Below are positions 14,798-23,688 of a stretch of 38,876 bases of DNA, in pieces (the stretch's first letter is position 1; each line of letters opens with the position of its first letter). Below the pieces are notes generated by a model. That model saw only the letters and a list, made by a program, of their open reading frames with translations. It ran no database searches and was not told where the DNA came from. This DNA comes from Catenulispora pinistramenti (GTDB taxonomy: Bacteria; Actinomycetota; Actinomycetes; Streptomycetales; Catenulisporaceae), in NCBI RefSeq assembly GCF_018274385.1, contig NZ_JAAFYZ010000087.1, forward strand, positions 1 to 38,876. Reading direction: 5' to 3'. The translations under genes were made by a program, and so were the position numbers.

Positions 14798-16282
14798 ATG
14801 AACGACTTCGCCGCTCCCGGTCCTGTGCAGTTCGATGGCGCCGCCGTCACGGTGGTCGGGGCGCGGGTGGTCGGGTTGTCGGCGTCGGCGGCGTTGTCGG
14901 CGCGCGGGGCGAAGGTGACGTTGGTCGACCGGTATGACGATGAGGTGACCACGGCGCGCGCGGCGCAGGCGGCGGAGCACGGTGCCACGCTGCGGTTGGG
15001 CGACGATGAGACGCTGCCGGCCGGGACCCAGTTGCTGGTCGTCAGCCCTGGGATGCCGCCGTCGGCGCCGATCGTGGCGGCGGCGCGGGCGGCCGGGGTG
15101 CCGATCTGGGGTGACGCCGAGCTGGCGTGGCGGTTGCGGGCGCCGTTGCCGGACGGGAGCTACGCGCCGTGGCTGGTCGTCACCGGGACCAATGGCAAGA
15201 GCACCACGGTGCGGATGGCCGAGTCGATGCTGAAGCAGGCCGGGAAGAACGTCGTGGCGTGCGGCAACATCGGGTACCCGGTGCTGGACGCGGTGCTGCG
15301 GGGGCAGGCCGGCGGGGAGGCCGGGGAGCCGTTCGAGGTGCTGGTCATCGAGCTGTCCAGCTACCAGCTGCACTGGAGCTCCACGCTGAGCCCGCTGGCC
15401 GCCGTGGTGCTGAACCTCGCCCCGGACCACATCGACTGGCACGGTTCGTACGCCGAGTACGTCAACGCCAAGGCCCGCGCGTACGAGAACTGCCAGATCG
15501 CCGCGATCTACAACGCCGCCGACCTGGAGACCGTGCGCCTGGTCGAGGAAGCGGACGTCGTCGAGGGCTGCCGGGCCGTCGGCTTCACGCTCGGCGCGCC
15601 GGGGCTGTCGATGCTCGGCGTGGTGGACGGCATCCTGGCCGACCGCGCCTTCGTGGACGACCGCCGGACCAGCGCCGCCGAGCTGGGCACCGTCTACGAC
15701 GTCGAGCCGCACGCCCCGCACAACATCGCCAACGCGCTGGCCGCCGCCGCGCTGGTCCGCGCCTACGGCGTGGAGCCCACGGCGGTGCGCGACGGGTTGC
15801 GCGAGTTCCGGCCCGAGCCGCACCGCATCGCCTGGGTGGCGAGCATCGACGGGGTGGACTACGTCGACGACTCCAAGGCCACCAACCCGCACGCCGCCTC
15901 CGCCTCGATCGGCACCTACGACCACGTGGTCTGGCTGGCCGGCGGGCTGGCCAAGGGCGCGGACTTCGACGACCTGGTGGAGCGGCACGCCAAGCGGCTG
16001 CGCGGCGCGGTCCTGTTCGGCGCCGAACGCCACCTGGTCGCCGAGGCGCTGCGCCGCCGGGCCCCGGAGGTGCCGGTGGCGGACCTCGGCGGACCCGGCC
16101 CGGACCAGGCGGCCGAGGTGATGGCCGAGGCGGTCAAGGCCGCGCGGGCGATGGCCGTGACCGGGGACACCGTGCTGCTGGCGCCGGCGTGCGCGTCGAT
16201 GGACATGTTCAGTTCGTACGGGCAGCGGGGGGATGTCTTCGCTGAGGCGGTCCGGGAGTTGAAGGCCGAGGTCGCGGAGTGA
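14798..16282 (+). CDS. murD: UDP-N-acetylmuramoyl-L-alanine--D-glutamate ligase
   Basis: MurD adds D-glutamate to UDP-MurNAc-L-Ala in cytoplasmic peptidoglycan precursor synthesis. The protein is 494 residues, somewhat longer than E. coli MurD. The N-terminal nucleotide-binding domain has VTVVGARVVGLSA. The ATP-binding P-loop VTGTNGKSTT is at residues 127-136. IELSSYQLHW, NLAPDHIDWHGS and the C-terminal block VDYVDDSKATNPHAASAS are diagnostic for MurD over MurC, E or F. The ATG has TAGGCT 7 nt upstream and is probably leaderless. In actinobacteria murD is normally followed directly by ftsW; here a three-gene minus-strand block of about 3.3 kb lies between. A weak CTGCT/AGCAG hairpin (16294-16308) follows the stop. 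Confidence 0.97.
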   Translation: MNDFAAPGPVQFDGAAVTVVGARVVGLSASAALSARGAKVTLVDRYDDEVTTARAAQAAEHGATLRLGDDETLPAGTQLLVVSPGMPPSAPIVAAARAAGVPIWGDAELAWRLRAPLPDGSYAPWLVVTGTNGKSTTVRMAESMLKQAGKNVVACGNIGYPVLDAVLRGQAGGEAGEPFEVLVIELSSYQLHWSSTLSPLAAVVLNLAPDHIDWHGSYAEYVNAKARAYENCQIAAIYNAADLETVRLVEEADVVEGCRAVGFTLGAPGLSMLGVVDGILADRAFVDDRRTSAAELGTVYDVEPHAPHNIANALAAAALVRAYGVEPTAVRDGLREFRPEPHRIAWVASIDGVDYVDDSKATNPHAASASIGTYDHVVWLAGGLAKGADFDDLVERHAKRLRGAVLFGAERHLVAEALRRRAPEVPVADLGGPGPDQAAEVMAEAVKAARAMAVTGDTVLLAPACASMDMFSSYGQRGDVFAEAVRELKAEVAE

Positions 16283-16310
16283 CGGGAAGAGAACTGCTCA
16301 TCAAGCAGAG

Positions 16311-16958
16311 CTACTGACCCGGCAGCCGCTTCGCCCGGAACGCCCGGGCGAAAGCGGCCCCGGTCGGCGTCACATCCGGGTCCTCAGCGATGATCGCGTA
16401 CAGCGCGGAGGCGGCCGTGAGATCGCCGAGCGCGGCGTACAACCCGGCCTTGTTCAGCAGCAGCGTGGTCTTGGTCTCCGGATCCGGATCCCCGGCGAGC
16501 CCGTTGTCCATGGCGATCACCCGGTCCTGCGGATCCTCCAGCAGCAGCGAGAGCTCCTTCCACGCCGGCGGGAATCCCGGGAACCGCTGCGTGATGGTCC
16601 GCAGGATCCGCGTCTTCTCCGCGCGGTCCTCCAGCCACTCCAACTGCACGAAGGCCCTGGAGAAACCCGGGCTGAGCTGTCCGGCGTGCTCCCGTCGCAG
16701 CATGTCCAGCGTGGTGCGGCAGGTGAAGAAGCCGGCCGGGGACAGCAGCGCCACCCGCTCGTACAGGTTCTGCGCGGCGCGCGAGTCGCCGCGCATGAGG
16801 TGCGTGAACGCGGCGTCGTACGGCGGGTACGGCCACTCCGGGGCGAGCGCCGCGGCCCGGCCGAGCAGCGTCAGGGCCTCGTCGTAGTCGCCGCGGGCGC
16901 CGGCGGAGCGGCCTTCGGCGTGGAGGCGGTGGGCTTCCGACGGGATTTCGTAGCTCAT
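16311..16958 (-). CDS. TPR-like repeat protein, 215 residues
   Basis: This soluble helical protein resembles tetratricopeptide repeats: AEGRSAGARGDYDEALTLLGRAAALAPEWPYPPYDAAFTHLMRGDSRAAQNLYERVALLSP (residues 14-75), and again near the C-terminus, TTLLLNKAGLYAALGDLTAASALYAIIAEDP. No signal peptide or catalytic motif is visible. Such proteins are usually adaptors; the partner is unknown. The ATG at 16958 has TAGTTT 8 nt upstream. It lies downstream of the AraC gene on the same strand (71-bp gap) and converges on murD, so it is an insertion in the usual murD-ftsW order. Confidence 0.75.
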   Translation of the reverse strand: MSYEIPSEAHRLHAEGRSAGARGDYDEALTLLGRAAALAPEWPYPPYDAAFTHLMRGDSRAAQNLYERVALLSPAGFFTCRTTLDMLRREHAGQLSPGFSRAFVQLEWLEDRAEKTRILRTITQRFPGFPPAWKELSLLLEDPQDRVIAMDNGLAGDPDPETKTTLLLNKAGLYAALGDLTAASALYAIIAEDPDVTPTGAAFARAFRAKRLPGQ

Positions 16959-17029
16959 GGACTATCAAACTATTCCGCTCGTCTGTTCGACGGTAGACCT
17001 GTGCCGCAGTCCTCTGACACCGGACGGGA

Positions 17030-17884
17030 TCAGCGCCCCGCGCCCCGCACGAAGACCCCTGGAGTGATCCCGTACGCCCGCTTGAACCAGCGCGCCAGAT
17101 GCGCCTGGTCGGCGAAGCCGGTGGCCGCCGCGACCTCGGCCGGGGCGGTGCCGACGGCCAGCAGGGAGCGGGCGTGGCGCAGGCGGAGCTGGCGTTCGTA
17201 GTCGCTCGGCGACATGCCGAACTCGGCGGAGAAGGCGCGGTAGAGGGCGAACCTGCTGCACCCGGCGGCCTCGGCGAGCAGTTCCACCGACACCGGCTCG
17301 GGATACGCCTCGCGCATCAGGGCCCGGGCCCGGCGCGCCGCCGCCCGCTGGGCACCGTCGGCCAGGGTCCTGATGCGCGGCGGCCGGGTCGCCCCGCGCA
17401 CGTGCGCGCCGAGGATGACGGCCCGCAGGTGCTCGTCCCGGGCCAGCGGGCCGGCCCCGGCGGCCAGCGCGGCGTGCAGGCGCGCGATGGCGTGCGCCAG
17501 GCGGCGGTCGCCGAGGACCGGACGGGTGAACAGCGGCAGGGGAGCGGCGGTGTCGGAAGCACCCGGGTCGGTCGTGGCGGCGTCGGCCAGCACCGCGCGC
17601 ACGGCCTGCGGGGACACGTGCACGATGCGGTAGTGATACCCGAGTTCGGCGGCGGCGTGGCCGTCGTGCGGGTCGTCCGGGTTCAGTGTCATGGCCATCC
17701 CGGCGGAGCTGGTGTGCAGGCCGCCGCGGCAGTGGAACTGTTGGGCGCCGGCTTCGGTGACGCCGAAGGAGTAGGCGTCGTGCGAGTGCGGGGCGAAGAC
17801 GTGGTCGCGGAAGCGGGCGTACATGGCTTCGACGCCTCGGGCGTCGTCGCGCCAGTATTCGGCCCAGCCTCGGGTCCCTGCCAT
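17030..17884 (-). CDS. AraC-family transcriptional regulator
   Basis: This 284-residue regulator has an N-terminal cupin-like sensing domain (FAPHSHDAYSFGVTEAGAQQFHCRGGLHTSSAGMAMTLNPDDPHDGHAA) and a C-terminal double helix-turn-helix. The first HTH is PVSVELLAEAAGCSRFALYRAFSAEFGMSPSDYERQLRLRHARSLL; the second is APAEVAAATGFADQAHLARWFKRAYGITPGVFV, the standard AraC signature. The HSH-Y pattern suits a small-molecule sensor. The ATG at 17884 was taken because the frame upstream is low-complexity and AGAAGG precedes the ATG. It lies 49 bp downstream of the GT87 gene on the same strand, possibly in one transcript. Target genes cannot be read from the sequence. Confidence 0.9.
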   Translation of the reverse strand: MAGTRGWAEYWRDDARGVEAMYARFRDHVFAPHSHDAYSFGVTEAGAQQFHCRGGLHTSSAGMAMTLNPDDPHDGHAAAELGYHYRIVHVSPQAVRAVLADAATTDPGASDTAAPLPLFTRPVLGDRRLAHAIARLHAALAAGAGPLARDEHLRAVILGAHVRGATRPPRIRTLADGAQRAAARRARALMREAYPEPVSVELLAEAAGCSRFALYRAFSAEFGMSPSDYERQLRLRHARSLLAVGTAPAEVAAATGFADQAHLARWFKRAYGITPGVFVRGAGR

Positions 17885-17933
17885 GCCTTCTATTGTGGGC
17901 CTTCTGTCGCGGGCCCCTCTATTGGGGAGCCGA

Positions 17934-19382
17934 TCAGCCTGCGGTGGGAGCACCGGCCAGTTCTTCGGCGCTCGTCTCCTCAGCGCTCGTCTCCTCAGCG
18001 GCCGTCTCCTCAGCGTCAGCGTCCGTCTCGTTCCGGCGCAACCGCCGGAACTCCAGGACCGCCACCGCCACGACGAACGCGACACCGGCCAGCACGTACC
18101 CGTTGCCGTACAGCATCTGGAACGGATCCCACGCCTCTTCCCGGCCCAGCGAGCGCGGCGCGTAGTTGATCAGCCCGGTCGGGATCAGCGGCTGGCGCGG
18201 ATCGGACCCGCCCGAGTCGTTGACCCGCATCGGCCAGGCCAGCATGGCGATCGTCCCGACCGCCGCCCAGACCCGGGTCCGCAGCTGCCCTGAGCGGATC
18301 GCGGCGTGGATCGCCAGCACGAGCAGCAGTTCGACCCACACCCAGTGGCAGGTCCAGGAAATCGGCGAGATCTCCAGCGCGATGACCGAGACCACGGCGC
18401 CGGCCAGCAGTTCGGCGCCGCGGTTGGCGGCCAGCGCGGCGGCGGCCAGGCCGACGATCACGATCAGCGCGCTGGCCAGCAGCCACGGGTACTTCGCGGC
18501 ATGATCGTTGTTGTTCAGCAGCCGCAGGAACATCCCTTGGAAGGACTGGTTCGCGGCGTAGTCGCGGCCGAAGGGGGTGACCCCGATCGCGTGGAACCAG
18601 AACTCGCGCGAGGCCTTGGGCAGCACCAGCCACACCGCGCCGCTGACCGCCACGAAGCTGCCGGTGGCCACGGCCGCGGCCCGGAATCGCCGGGTGAGCA
18701 GCAGATAGACGATGAACAGGCCCGGAGTCAGTTTGATCGCGGTGGCCAGCCCGATCCCGATCCCCTTGGTCCAGCGCCGGTCGCCCTGCGCCAGGTCCGC
18801 CACGACCAGCGCCATCACCACCACGTTGACCTGGCCGAGGTTCAGGTTCGAGTGCACCGGCTCCAGCCAGATGCCGACGGCGGCCACGCCCAGGGCGGCG
18901 CCGAGCCGCCCGAAGCCGGCCCGGTAGCCGAGCATGCCCCATGCCGACCAGGCGACGGTGACCAGGCAGGCGATGCTGACGGCCGTGGTCAGCACCTTGA
19001 TCTGCTCGAAGGTGAGCCAGGTCAGGTGCGCGTAGCCCAGGGCGGTGAGCGGGGGGTAGAGGTAGGGCAGCTTGCCCAGACCGAAGCCGTTCGAGTACAG
19101 GTGCTGCTGGTCGTGCGCCAGCGACCGGCCGGCCTCGTAGTAGACGTCGAGGTCGATGGTGAGCCACAGATCCTGCGGATGCGCCGAGACGACGACGATC
19201 CGCAGCCAGACCGAGCACACGAAGGCGACGAGGCCGGCGACGGCGAGGGTCCGGCCCCGGGGTATGCGCACGTGCTGGGAGGCGATGCCGAGGTAGGGGA
19301 CGCGTTCGCCGCGGCGCAGGGCCGTGAGCGCGGCGGCACCGGTGACCGGCAGGGAACGGACGGTGGCCGGTAGTTGCGGCAT
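17934..19382 (-). CDS. Glycosyltransferase family 87 membrane protein (polyprenyl-phosphate-mannose mannosyltransferase type)
   Basis: This 482-residue integral membrane protein has about ten to twelve hydrophobic helices and the GT87 (former DUF2029) pattern. An early extracytoplasmic motif, TIDLDVYYEAGRSLAHDQQHLY, carries the conserved Asp. It is followed by LPYLYPPLTALGYAHLTWL and SNLNLGQVNVVVMALVVADLAQGDRRWTKGIGIGLATAIKLTPGLFIVYLL, the best-conserved block. Such enzymes use polyprenyl-phosphate mannose to build lipomannan or related glycolipids outside the membrane. The C-terminus is an acidic cytoplasmic tail with EETSAEETSAEE repeats. The ATG at 19382 was preferred over an in-frame TTG at 19460, which would add 26 Pro/Ser-rich residues. 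A TAGAGT box (19472-19477, minus strand) and a G-run before the ATG are plausible signals. Divergent from ftsW. Confidence 0.85.
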   Translation of the reverse strand: MPQLPATVRSLPVTGAAALTALRRGERVPYLGIASQHVRIPRGRTLAVAGLVAFVCSVWLRIVVVSAHPQDLWLTIDLDVYYEAGRSLAHDQQHLYSNGFGLGKLPYLYPPLTALGYAHLTWLTFEQIKVLTTAVSIACLVTVAWSAWGMLGYRAGFGRLGAALGVAAVGIWLEPVHSNLNLGQVNVVVMALVVADLAQGDRRWTKGIGIGLATAIKLTPGLFIVYLLLTRRFRAAAVATGSFVAVSGAVWLVLPKASREFWFHAIGVTPFGRDYAANQSFQGMFLRLLNNNDHAAKYPWLLASALIVIVGLAAAALAANRGAELLAGAVVSVIALEISPISWTCHWVWVELLLVLAIHAAIRSGQLRTRVWAAVGTIAMLAWPMRVNDSGGSDPRQPLIPTGLINYAPRSLGREEAWDPFQMLYGNGYVLAGVAFVVAVAVLEFRRLRRNETDADAEETAAEETSAEETSAEELAGAPTAG

Positions 19383-19585
19383 TCGGGACGAACCCCCCGG
19401 GGACGGCTGTGAGCGTGGCGAATCATCCCCGCCGGGAACCAGGCGCCGGCGCGGCGGCAATGCGGCACATCACTCTAGACGGACCTCGTCCCAGGTGCGT
19501 AATAGACCGGTGAGGGGCCCCGGTTTCCCGACACCCCACCTCAAGCTGACCCCCCGTCCGCCGCCCGCTGGCTAACCTAAGGACC

Positions 19586-20926
19586 ATGAGTGAACAGGCC
19601 GCGGACTCGCAGGCGTCGCCGTTGAAGAACGCCGTGCGTGCGCTGCGGGCCCGTCGCGCCGTCCTGAAGTCCTTGTTCGACCTCGAACTCACGTCCTACT
19701 ACCTGCTGGTCGGGGCCGTGCTGTTGCTGCTCGGCATCGGGTTGCTGGAGGTGTTCTCGGCCTCGAGTGTCAACAACCTGGTGAACGGCCGGCCGATGCT
19801 GTCCTCGATCCAGAACCAGGCGATCTCGGCGGTGCTGGGGCTGGCGCTGATGTGGGGCGCGTCGCGGCTGCCGCCGAGGGCATACCGGACGCTGGCCTAT
19901 CCCGCGCTGGTCGGGACCGTGCTGGCGCTGCTGCTCGTGCTGGCCGTCGGGTCCTCGCACAACGGCAACAAGAACTGGCTGATCATCGGGCCGCTGACGG
20001 TGCAGCCCAGTGAGTTCGCCAAGCTGGCGCTGGTGCTGTGGGGCGCGGACCTGCTGGTGCGCAAGGAGAAGCTGCTCACCACCTGGGACCACCTGCTGGT
20101 GCCGCTGGTGCCCGGAGCCGTGGTGATCATCGCGCTGGTGATGATGGGCGGGGACATGGGGACCTCGATAATCATCGTCGCCATCGTGTTCTGCCTGCTG
20201 TTCACGGCCGGCGCGCCCGGGCGGCTGTTCTCCATCCTGCTGTGCTCGGCGGTGGGGCTGGCGACGCTGGCCATCTTGATGCGGCCCTCGCGGGTGCGGC
20301 GGTTCACCAACTTCCTCAGTCCCGAGAACGACCCCGGCGGCACCGGCTACCAGGCCATCCACGCGTTCCAGGCGCTGGCCAGCGGCGGCTGGTTCGGGGA
20401 GGGCCTGGGCGCGAGTAAGCAGCGCTGGGGGCAGCTGCCGGAGGTGCAGACCGACATGATCTTCGCCATCATCGGCGAGGAGCTGGGGCTGATCGGCGCG
20501 CTGACGGTGCTCGGGCTGTTCCTGACGCTCGCCTACGCCGGTATCCGGATGGCGCTGCGGACCACCGACCCGTTCGTACGGCTGGTGTCGGCCTCGGTCA
20601 CGGTCTGGCTGGCGGCGCAGATGATGATCAACCTCGGGGCGGTGACCGGCGTGCTGCCGATCGCGGGTGTCCCGTTGCCGTTCGTGTCTTATGGCGGGTC
20701 GTCGCTGTTGCCGTCGTTGACGGCGGTCGGGATGCTCATGTCGTTCGCCAGGCGCCGTCCTGAGCCGTTGGATCCGGCCGGGGCGGATGCCGGGTCGAGC
20801 GCCGGGGCTAGCGGTAACGGCGGGTCGAGCGGCGGGGCTAGCGCGGGATCGAACACTTCGCCGGACACGGTGCGCGATCGGGGCGTCACCTCGGAGCGTC
20901 CGGAATCGGCCCCCGCCGACCGATAG
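19586..20926 (+). CDS. ftsW: Lipid II polymerase/division protein FtsW
   Basis: This 446-residue SEDS-family peptidoglycan glycosyltransferase has about ten transmembrane helices and works with the cognate class B penicillin-binding protein at the septum. Family motifs are VQPSEFAKLALVLW near residue 140, GTGYQAIHAFQALASGGWFGEGLGASKQRWGQLPEVQTDMIFAIIGEELGLIG near residues 250-305, and GVLPIAGVPLPFVSYGGSSLL near residue 355. RodA is excluded by the dcw position next to murG. The C-terminal 55 residues are a Gly/Ser/Ala-rich tail. The ATG has TAACCT 7 nt upstream and no strong Shine-Dalgarno. Its stop codon TAG is also the first half of the TAGGGT box before murG. Confidence 0.96.
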   Translation: MSEQAADSQASPLKNAVRALRARRAVLKSLFDLELTSYYLLVGAVLLLLGIGLLEVFSASSVNNLVNGRPMLSSIQNQAISAVLGLALMWGASRLPPRAYRTLAYPALVGTVLALLLVLAVGSSHNGNKNWLIIGPLTVQPSEFAKLALVLWGADLLVRKEKLLTTWDHLLVPLVPGAVVIIALVMMGGDMGTSIIIVAIVFCLLFTAGAPGRLFSILLCSAVGLATLAILMRPSRVRRFTNFLSPENDPGGTGYQAIHAFQALASGGWFGEGLGASKQRWGQLPEVQTDMIFAIIGEELGLIGALTVLGLFLTLAYAGIRMALRTTDPFVRLVSASVTVWLAAQMMINLGAVTGVLPIAGVPLPFVSYGGSSLLPSLTAVGMLMSFARRRPEPLDPAGADAGSSAGASGNGGSSGGASAGSNTSPDTVRDRGVTSERPESAPADR

Positions 20927-20935
20927 GGTGGCCGG

Positions 20936-22282
20936 GTGCATGTGGTCATCGCCGGCGGCGGCAGCGCCGGGCATATCGAACCCGCCCTGAACACCGCGGA
21001 CGCGCTTCGGCGTGCCGATCCCACGATCGGGATCACGATGCTGGGTACCACCAAGGGCCTGGACACCAAGCTGATCCCGGCCCGCGGGTACGAGCTGCGG
21101 CTGATCCCGGCCGTCCCGCTGCCGCGCAAGCCGTCCGCGTCGTTGCTGACCCTGCCCTCCCGGCTGCTGGGCACGGTCAAGGCCGCGCAGCAGGTGATAA
21201 CGGACGTCGACGCGGACGTCGTCATCGGCTTCGGCGGCTACGTCGCGCTGCCGGCCTACCTGGCCGCCCGGCGGGCCAAGCGGCCGATCGTGGTGCACGA
21301 GGCCAACATCCGCCCGGGCCTGGCCAACCGGGTCGGCGCCAAGTTCACCGACCACGTGCTGACCGGCAACCCGGCGGTCCCGATGCCCGGCGGGGTCTGC
21401 GTCGGCATGCCGCTGCGCCCGGCCATCACCAGCCTGGACCGCGCGGCCACCCGCGCCGAGGCCCGCAAGGCCTTCGGCCTGGACCCGGACCGGCCCACGC
21501 TGCTGGTCACCGGCGGTTCGCAGGGCGCACGGCGGCTGAACGACACGATGATCGCCTCGGTGAAGCGGCTGCACGACGCCGGGATCCAGGTGCTGCACTC
21601 CTACGGCGACAAGAACTCGGTGGCGATAGAGCAGGACCCCGCCGGGCCGCCGTATGTGGCGCTGCCGTACGTGGACCGGATGGACCTCGCCTACGCCGCC
21701 GCCGACCTGGCGATGACCCGCGGCGGGATGATGACGTGCAGCGAGCTGGCCGCGGTCGGGCTGCCGTCGGTGTACGTGCCGCTGCCGGTCGGCAACGGCG
21801 AGCAGCGGCTGAACGCCACGCCGGTGGTCGAGGCCGGGGGCGGGCTGCTGATCGACGACTCGGCGCTGACGCCGGAGTGGTTCGCGGCGAACGTGGTGCC
21901 GCTGCTGCTGGACTCCGAGCGGCTGGTGACGATGAGCGCGGCGGCGCGGCGGTTCGGGATCCGGGACGCGGACGAGAAGATCGTGGATCTGGTGTTCGCG
22001 GCGGCTGGGATCGCGCGGCCGGGGGCTTCGGTTGTTGTGCCTGCGGCCGCTTCGAGTGCTGAGGCGCGTCCGGCTGCGGCTGCGGCTGCGGACGCGGTTG
22101 CGGCCGAGGCCGGCGCCGAAGCTGAGGCAGGTGCAGAAGCCAAGGTCGCTAGCGAGTCCGTCGCCGAAGCTGAGGTCGCTACCGAGTCAGTCACCGAAAC
22201 CGACGTCGCCACCGAAGCCGAAACAGCGGTCGAAGCCAAGGTCACCGTCGGCACCACCGACACCGAGGAGGGCAACCGATGA
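20936..22282 (+). CDS. murG: UDP-GlcNAc:lipid I GlcNAc transferase MurG
   Basis: MurG transfers GlcNAc to lipid I to make lipid II on the inner membrane face. Visible motifs are IAGGGSAGHIEPAL at residues 5-18 (lipid I/phosphate loop), VIGFGGYVALPAYLAA, HEANIRPGLANRVGAK, LLVTGGSQGARRLN near residue 190 and YVPLPVGNGEQRLNA near residue 280. The enzyme core ends at about residue 365. An 80-residue Ala/Glu/Thr/Val-rich acidic tail follows, with repeats of the EAEVATES/ETDVATEA kind, absent from ordinary MurG. The GTG start has TAGGGT exactly 6 nt upstream, indicating a leaderless mRNA in addition to read-through from ftsW. The last codons overlap the murC ATG (ATGA), so the two are coupled. Confidence 0.96.
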   Translation: MHVVIAGGGSAGHIEPALNTADALRRADPTIGITMLGTTKGLDTKLIPARGYELRLIPAVPLPRKPSASLLTLPSRLLGTVKAAQQVITDVDADVVIGFGGYVALPAYLAARRAKRPIVVHEANIRPGLANRVGAKFTDHVLTGNPAVPMPGGVCVGMPLRPAITSLDRAATRAEARKAFGLDPDRPTLLVTGGSQGARRLNDTMIASVKRLHDAGIQVLHSYGDKNSVAIEQDPAGPPYVALPYVDRMDLAYAAADLAMTRGGMMTCSELAAVGLPSVYVPLPVGNGEQRLNATPVVEAGGGLLIDDSALTPEWFAANVVPLLLDSERLVTMSAAARRFGIRDADEKIVDLVFAAAGIARPGASVVVPAAASSAEARPAAAAAADAVAAEAGAEAEAGAEAKVASESVAEAEVATESVTETDVATEAETAVEAKVTVGTTDTEEGNR

Positions 22283-23688
22283 AGCGCTTCCCGGCCCCGG
22301 CCGAAGTCATCCCGGCCGCCGAGCTCGGCCGCATCCACTTCGTCGGCATCGGCGGCGTCGGCATGGCGCCGCTGGCGCGGGCCGTGATCGGCCGCGGCCT
22401 GCCGGTCAGCGGCAGCGAGATCAAGGATTCGGCGACGGTCCGCGAACTGCGCGACCTCGGCGCTACCATCGCGCTCGGCCAGGCGCCGGAGAACCTGGAC
22501 GGCGTCGACACCGTCGTGGTCTCCGCCGACATCCCGGAGTGGAACGTCGAGGTCGTCGAGGCCGGCGCCCGCGGCCTGCGGCTGCTGCACCGGGCCTCCG
22601 CGCTGGCGTCCTTGATGCCGGGCTACCGCGCGGTGGCCATCGCCGGCACCCACGGTAAGACCACCACCAGCTCGATGGTCGCCGTCGCGCTGCGGCACGC
22701 GGGGCTGGACCCGAGCTTCGTGATCGGCGGCGAGATCGGCACCACCGGGGAGTCCGGGCACGCCGGGGCCGGCGACATCCTGATCGCCGAGGCCGACGAG
22801 TCCGACGGCACGTTCACGCACTACCGGCCGACCGTCGCCGTCATCACCAACATGGAGCTCGACCACCCGGACCACTTCGCCGACGTGGCGCAGGTCCACG
22901 CCGAGTTCCAGGACTTCGCCGACCGGCTGGAGCCCGGCGGCACGCTGGTCTGTTTCGCCGACGACCAGGCCGCGCGGGCCATCGCCGAACGCACCGCCGC
23001 GCGCGGGGTGCGGGTGCTGACCTACGGACTCGGCGAAGACGTGGACATCCGGGTCACCGACGTCGGCACCGTCGGCGGCTTCCCGACCTTCAAGCTGGTC
23101 ACGGCCACCGAGACCCACGGCCCGATCACCCTGTCCATCCCGGCCCGGCACAACGCCCTCAACTCCGGCGCCGCCCTCGGCGTGGCCCTGGCGCTCGGCG
23201 TGGAGCCCAAGCCGTTCCTGGAAGGCGTCGCGCAGTTCACCGGCGCGCGCCGCCGCATGCAGTTCCTCGGCGAGGTCGGCGGCGTGAAGGTCTACGACTC
23301 CTACGGCCACCACCCGACCGAGATCGCCTCGGACCTGTCCGCGGCCCGCGAACTGGTCGGCGAGGGCCGCGTCATCGTCGCCTTCCAACCGCACCGCTAC
23401 TTCCGCACCAACACCTTCCTGCACGAATTCGGCCCGGCCCTCGGCAGCGCCGACGCGGCCGTGGTCCTGGACGTCTACTCGCACGGCGAGGAGCCGATCC
23501 CCGGCGTCGGCGGCGACGTGATCGCGGCCGAGACCGGCCTGCCCCCCGAGGCCAGCCTCTTCGAGCCGGACTTCGACCGGGTCCCGCAGCGGCTGGCGGA
23601 GCTGGCTGGGCCCGGCGACCTGGTGGTCACGGTCGGGGCGGGGGACGTGACGGAGATCGGGCCGCGACTGCTGAAGCTGCTGGCTTAG
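22279..23688 (+). CDS. murC: UDP-N-acetylmuramate--L-alanine ligase
   Basis: MurC, 469 residues, joins L-alanine to UDP-MurNAc, the first amino-acid step of peptidoglycan precursor synthesis. The N-terminal IHFVGIGGVGMAPLA, the P-loop IAGTHGKTTTSSM near residue 120, EADESDGTF, NMELDHPDHF and the C-terminal VYDSYGHHPTEIASDL...VAFQPHRYFRT blocks are diagnostic; the Asp-Ser-Tyr-Gly-His-His-Pro-Thr-Glu block separates it from the other Mur ligases. The start overlaps the murG stop by 4 bp. After the stop the usual next gene, ftsQ, is about 9.5 kb away. The stop region reads GGCTTAGGTTAGGC with no good terminator hairpin. Confidence 0.97.
   Translation: MKRFPAPAEVIPAAELGRIHFVGIGGVGMAPLARAVIGRGLPVSGSEIKDSATVRELRDLGATIALGQAPENLDGVDTVVVSADIPEWNVEVVEAGARGLRLLHRASALASLMPGYRAVAIAGTHGKTTTSSMVAVALRHAGLDPSFVIGGEIGTTGESGHAGAGDILIAEADESDGTFTHYRPTVAVITNMELDHPDHFADVAQVHAEFQDFADRLEPGGTLVCFADDQAARAIAERTAARGVRVLTYGLGEDVDIRVTDVGTVGGFPTFKLVTATETHGPITLSIPARHNALNSGAALGVALALGVEPKPFLEGVAQFTGARRRMQFLGEVGGVKVYDSYGHHPTEIASDLSAARELVGEGRVIVAFQPHRYFRTNTFLHEFGPALGSADAAVVLDVYSHGEEPIPGVGGDVIAAETGLPPEASLFEPDFDRVPQRLAELAGPGDLVVTVGAGDVTEIGPRLLKLLA

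Noticed and set aside
13601..16033. 810-codon minus-strand open frame opposite the ARH and murD genes
   Set aside because: Arg/Gly/His-rich composition typical of antisense frames in GC-rich DNA; murD and the ADP-ribosylglycohydrolase on the other strand have unmistakable motifs.
16294..16308. Terminator between murD and the TPR gene
   Set aside because: Only a 5-bp stem with no T run; too weak to call.
19383..19460. TTG start for the GT87 gene at 19460
   Set aside because: Adds 26 Pro/Ser/Arg-rich residues not expected in the family; ATG 19382 is simpler.
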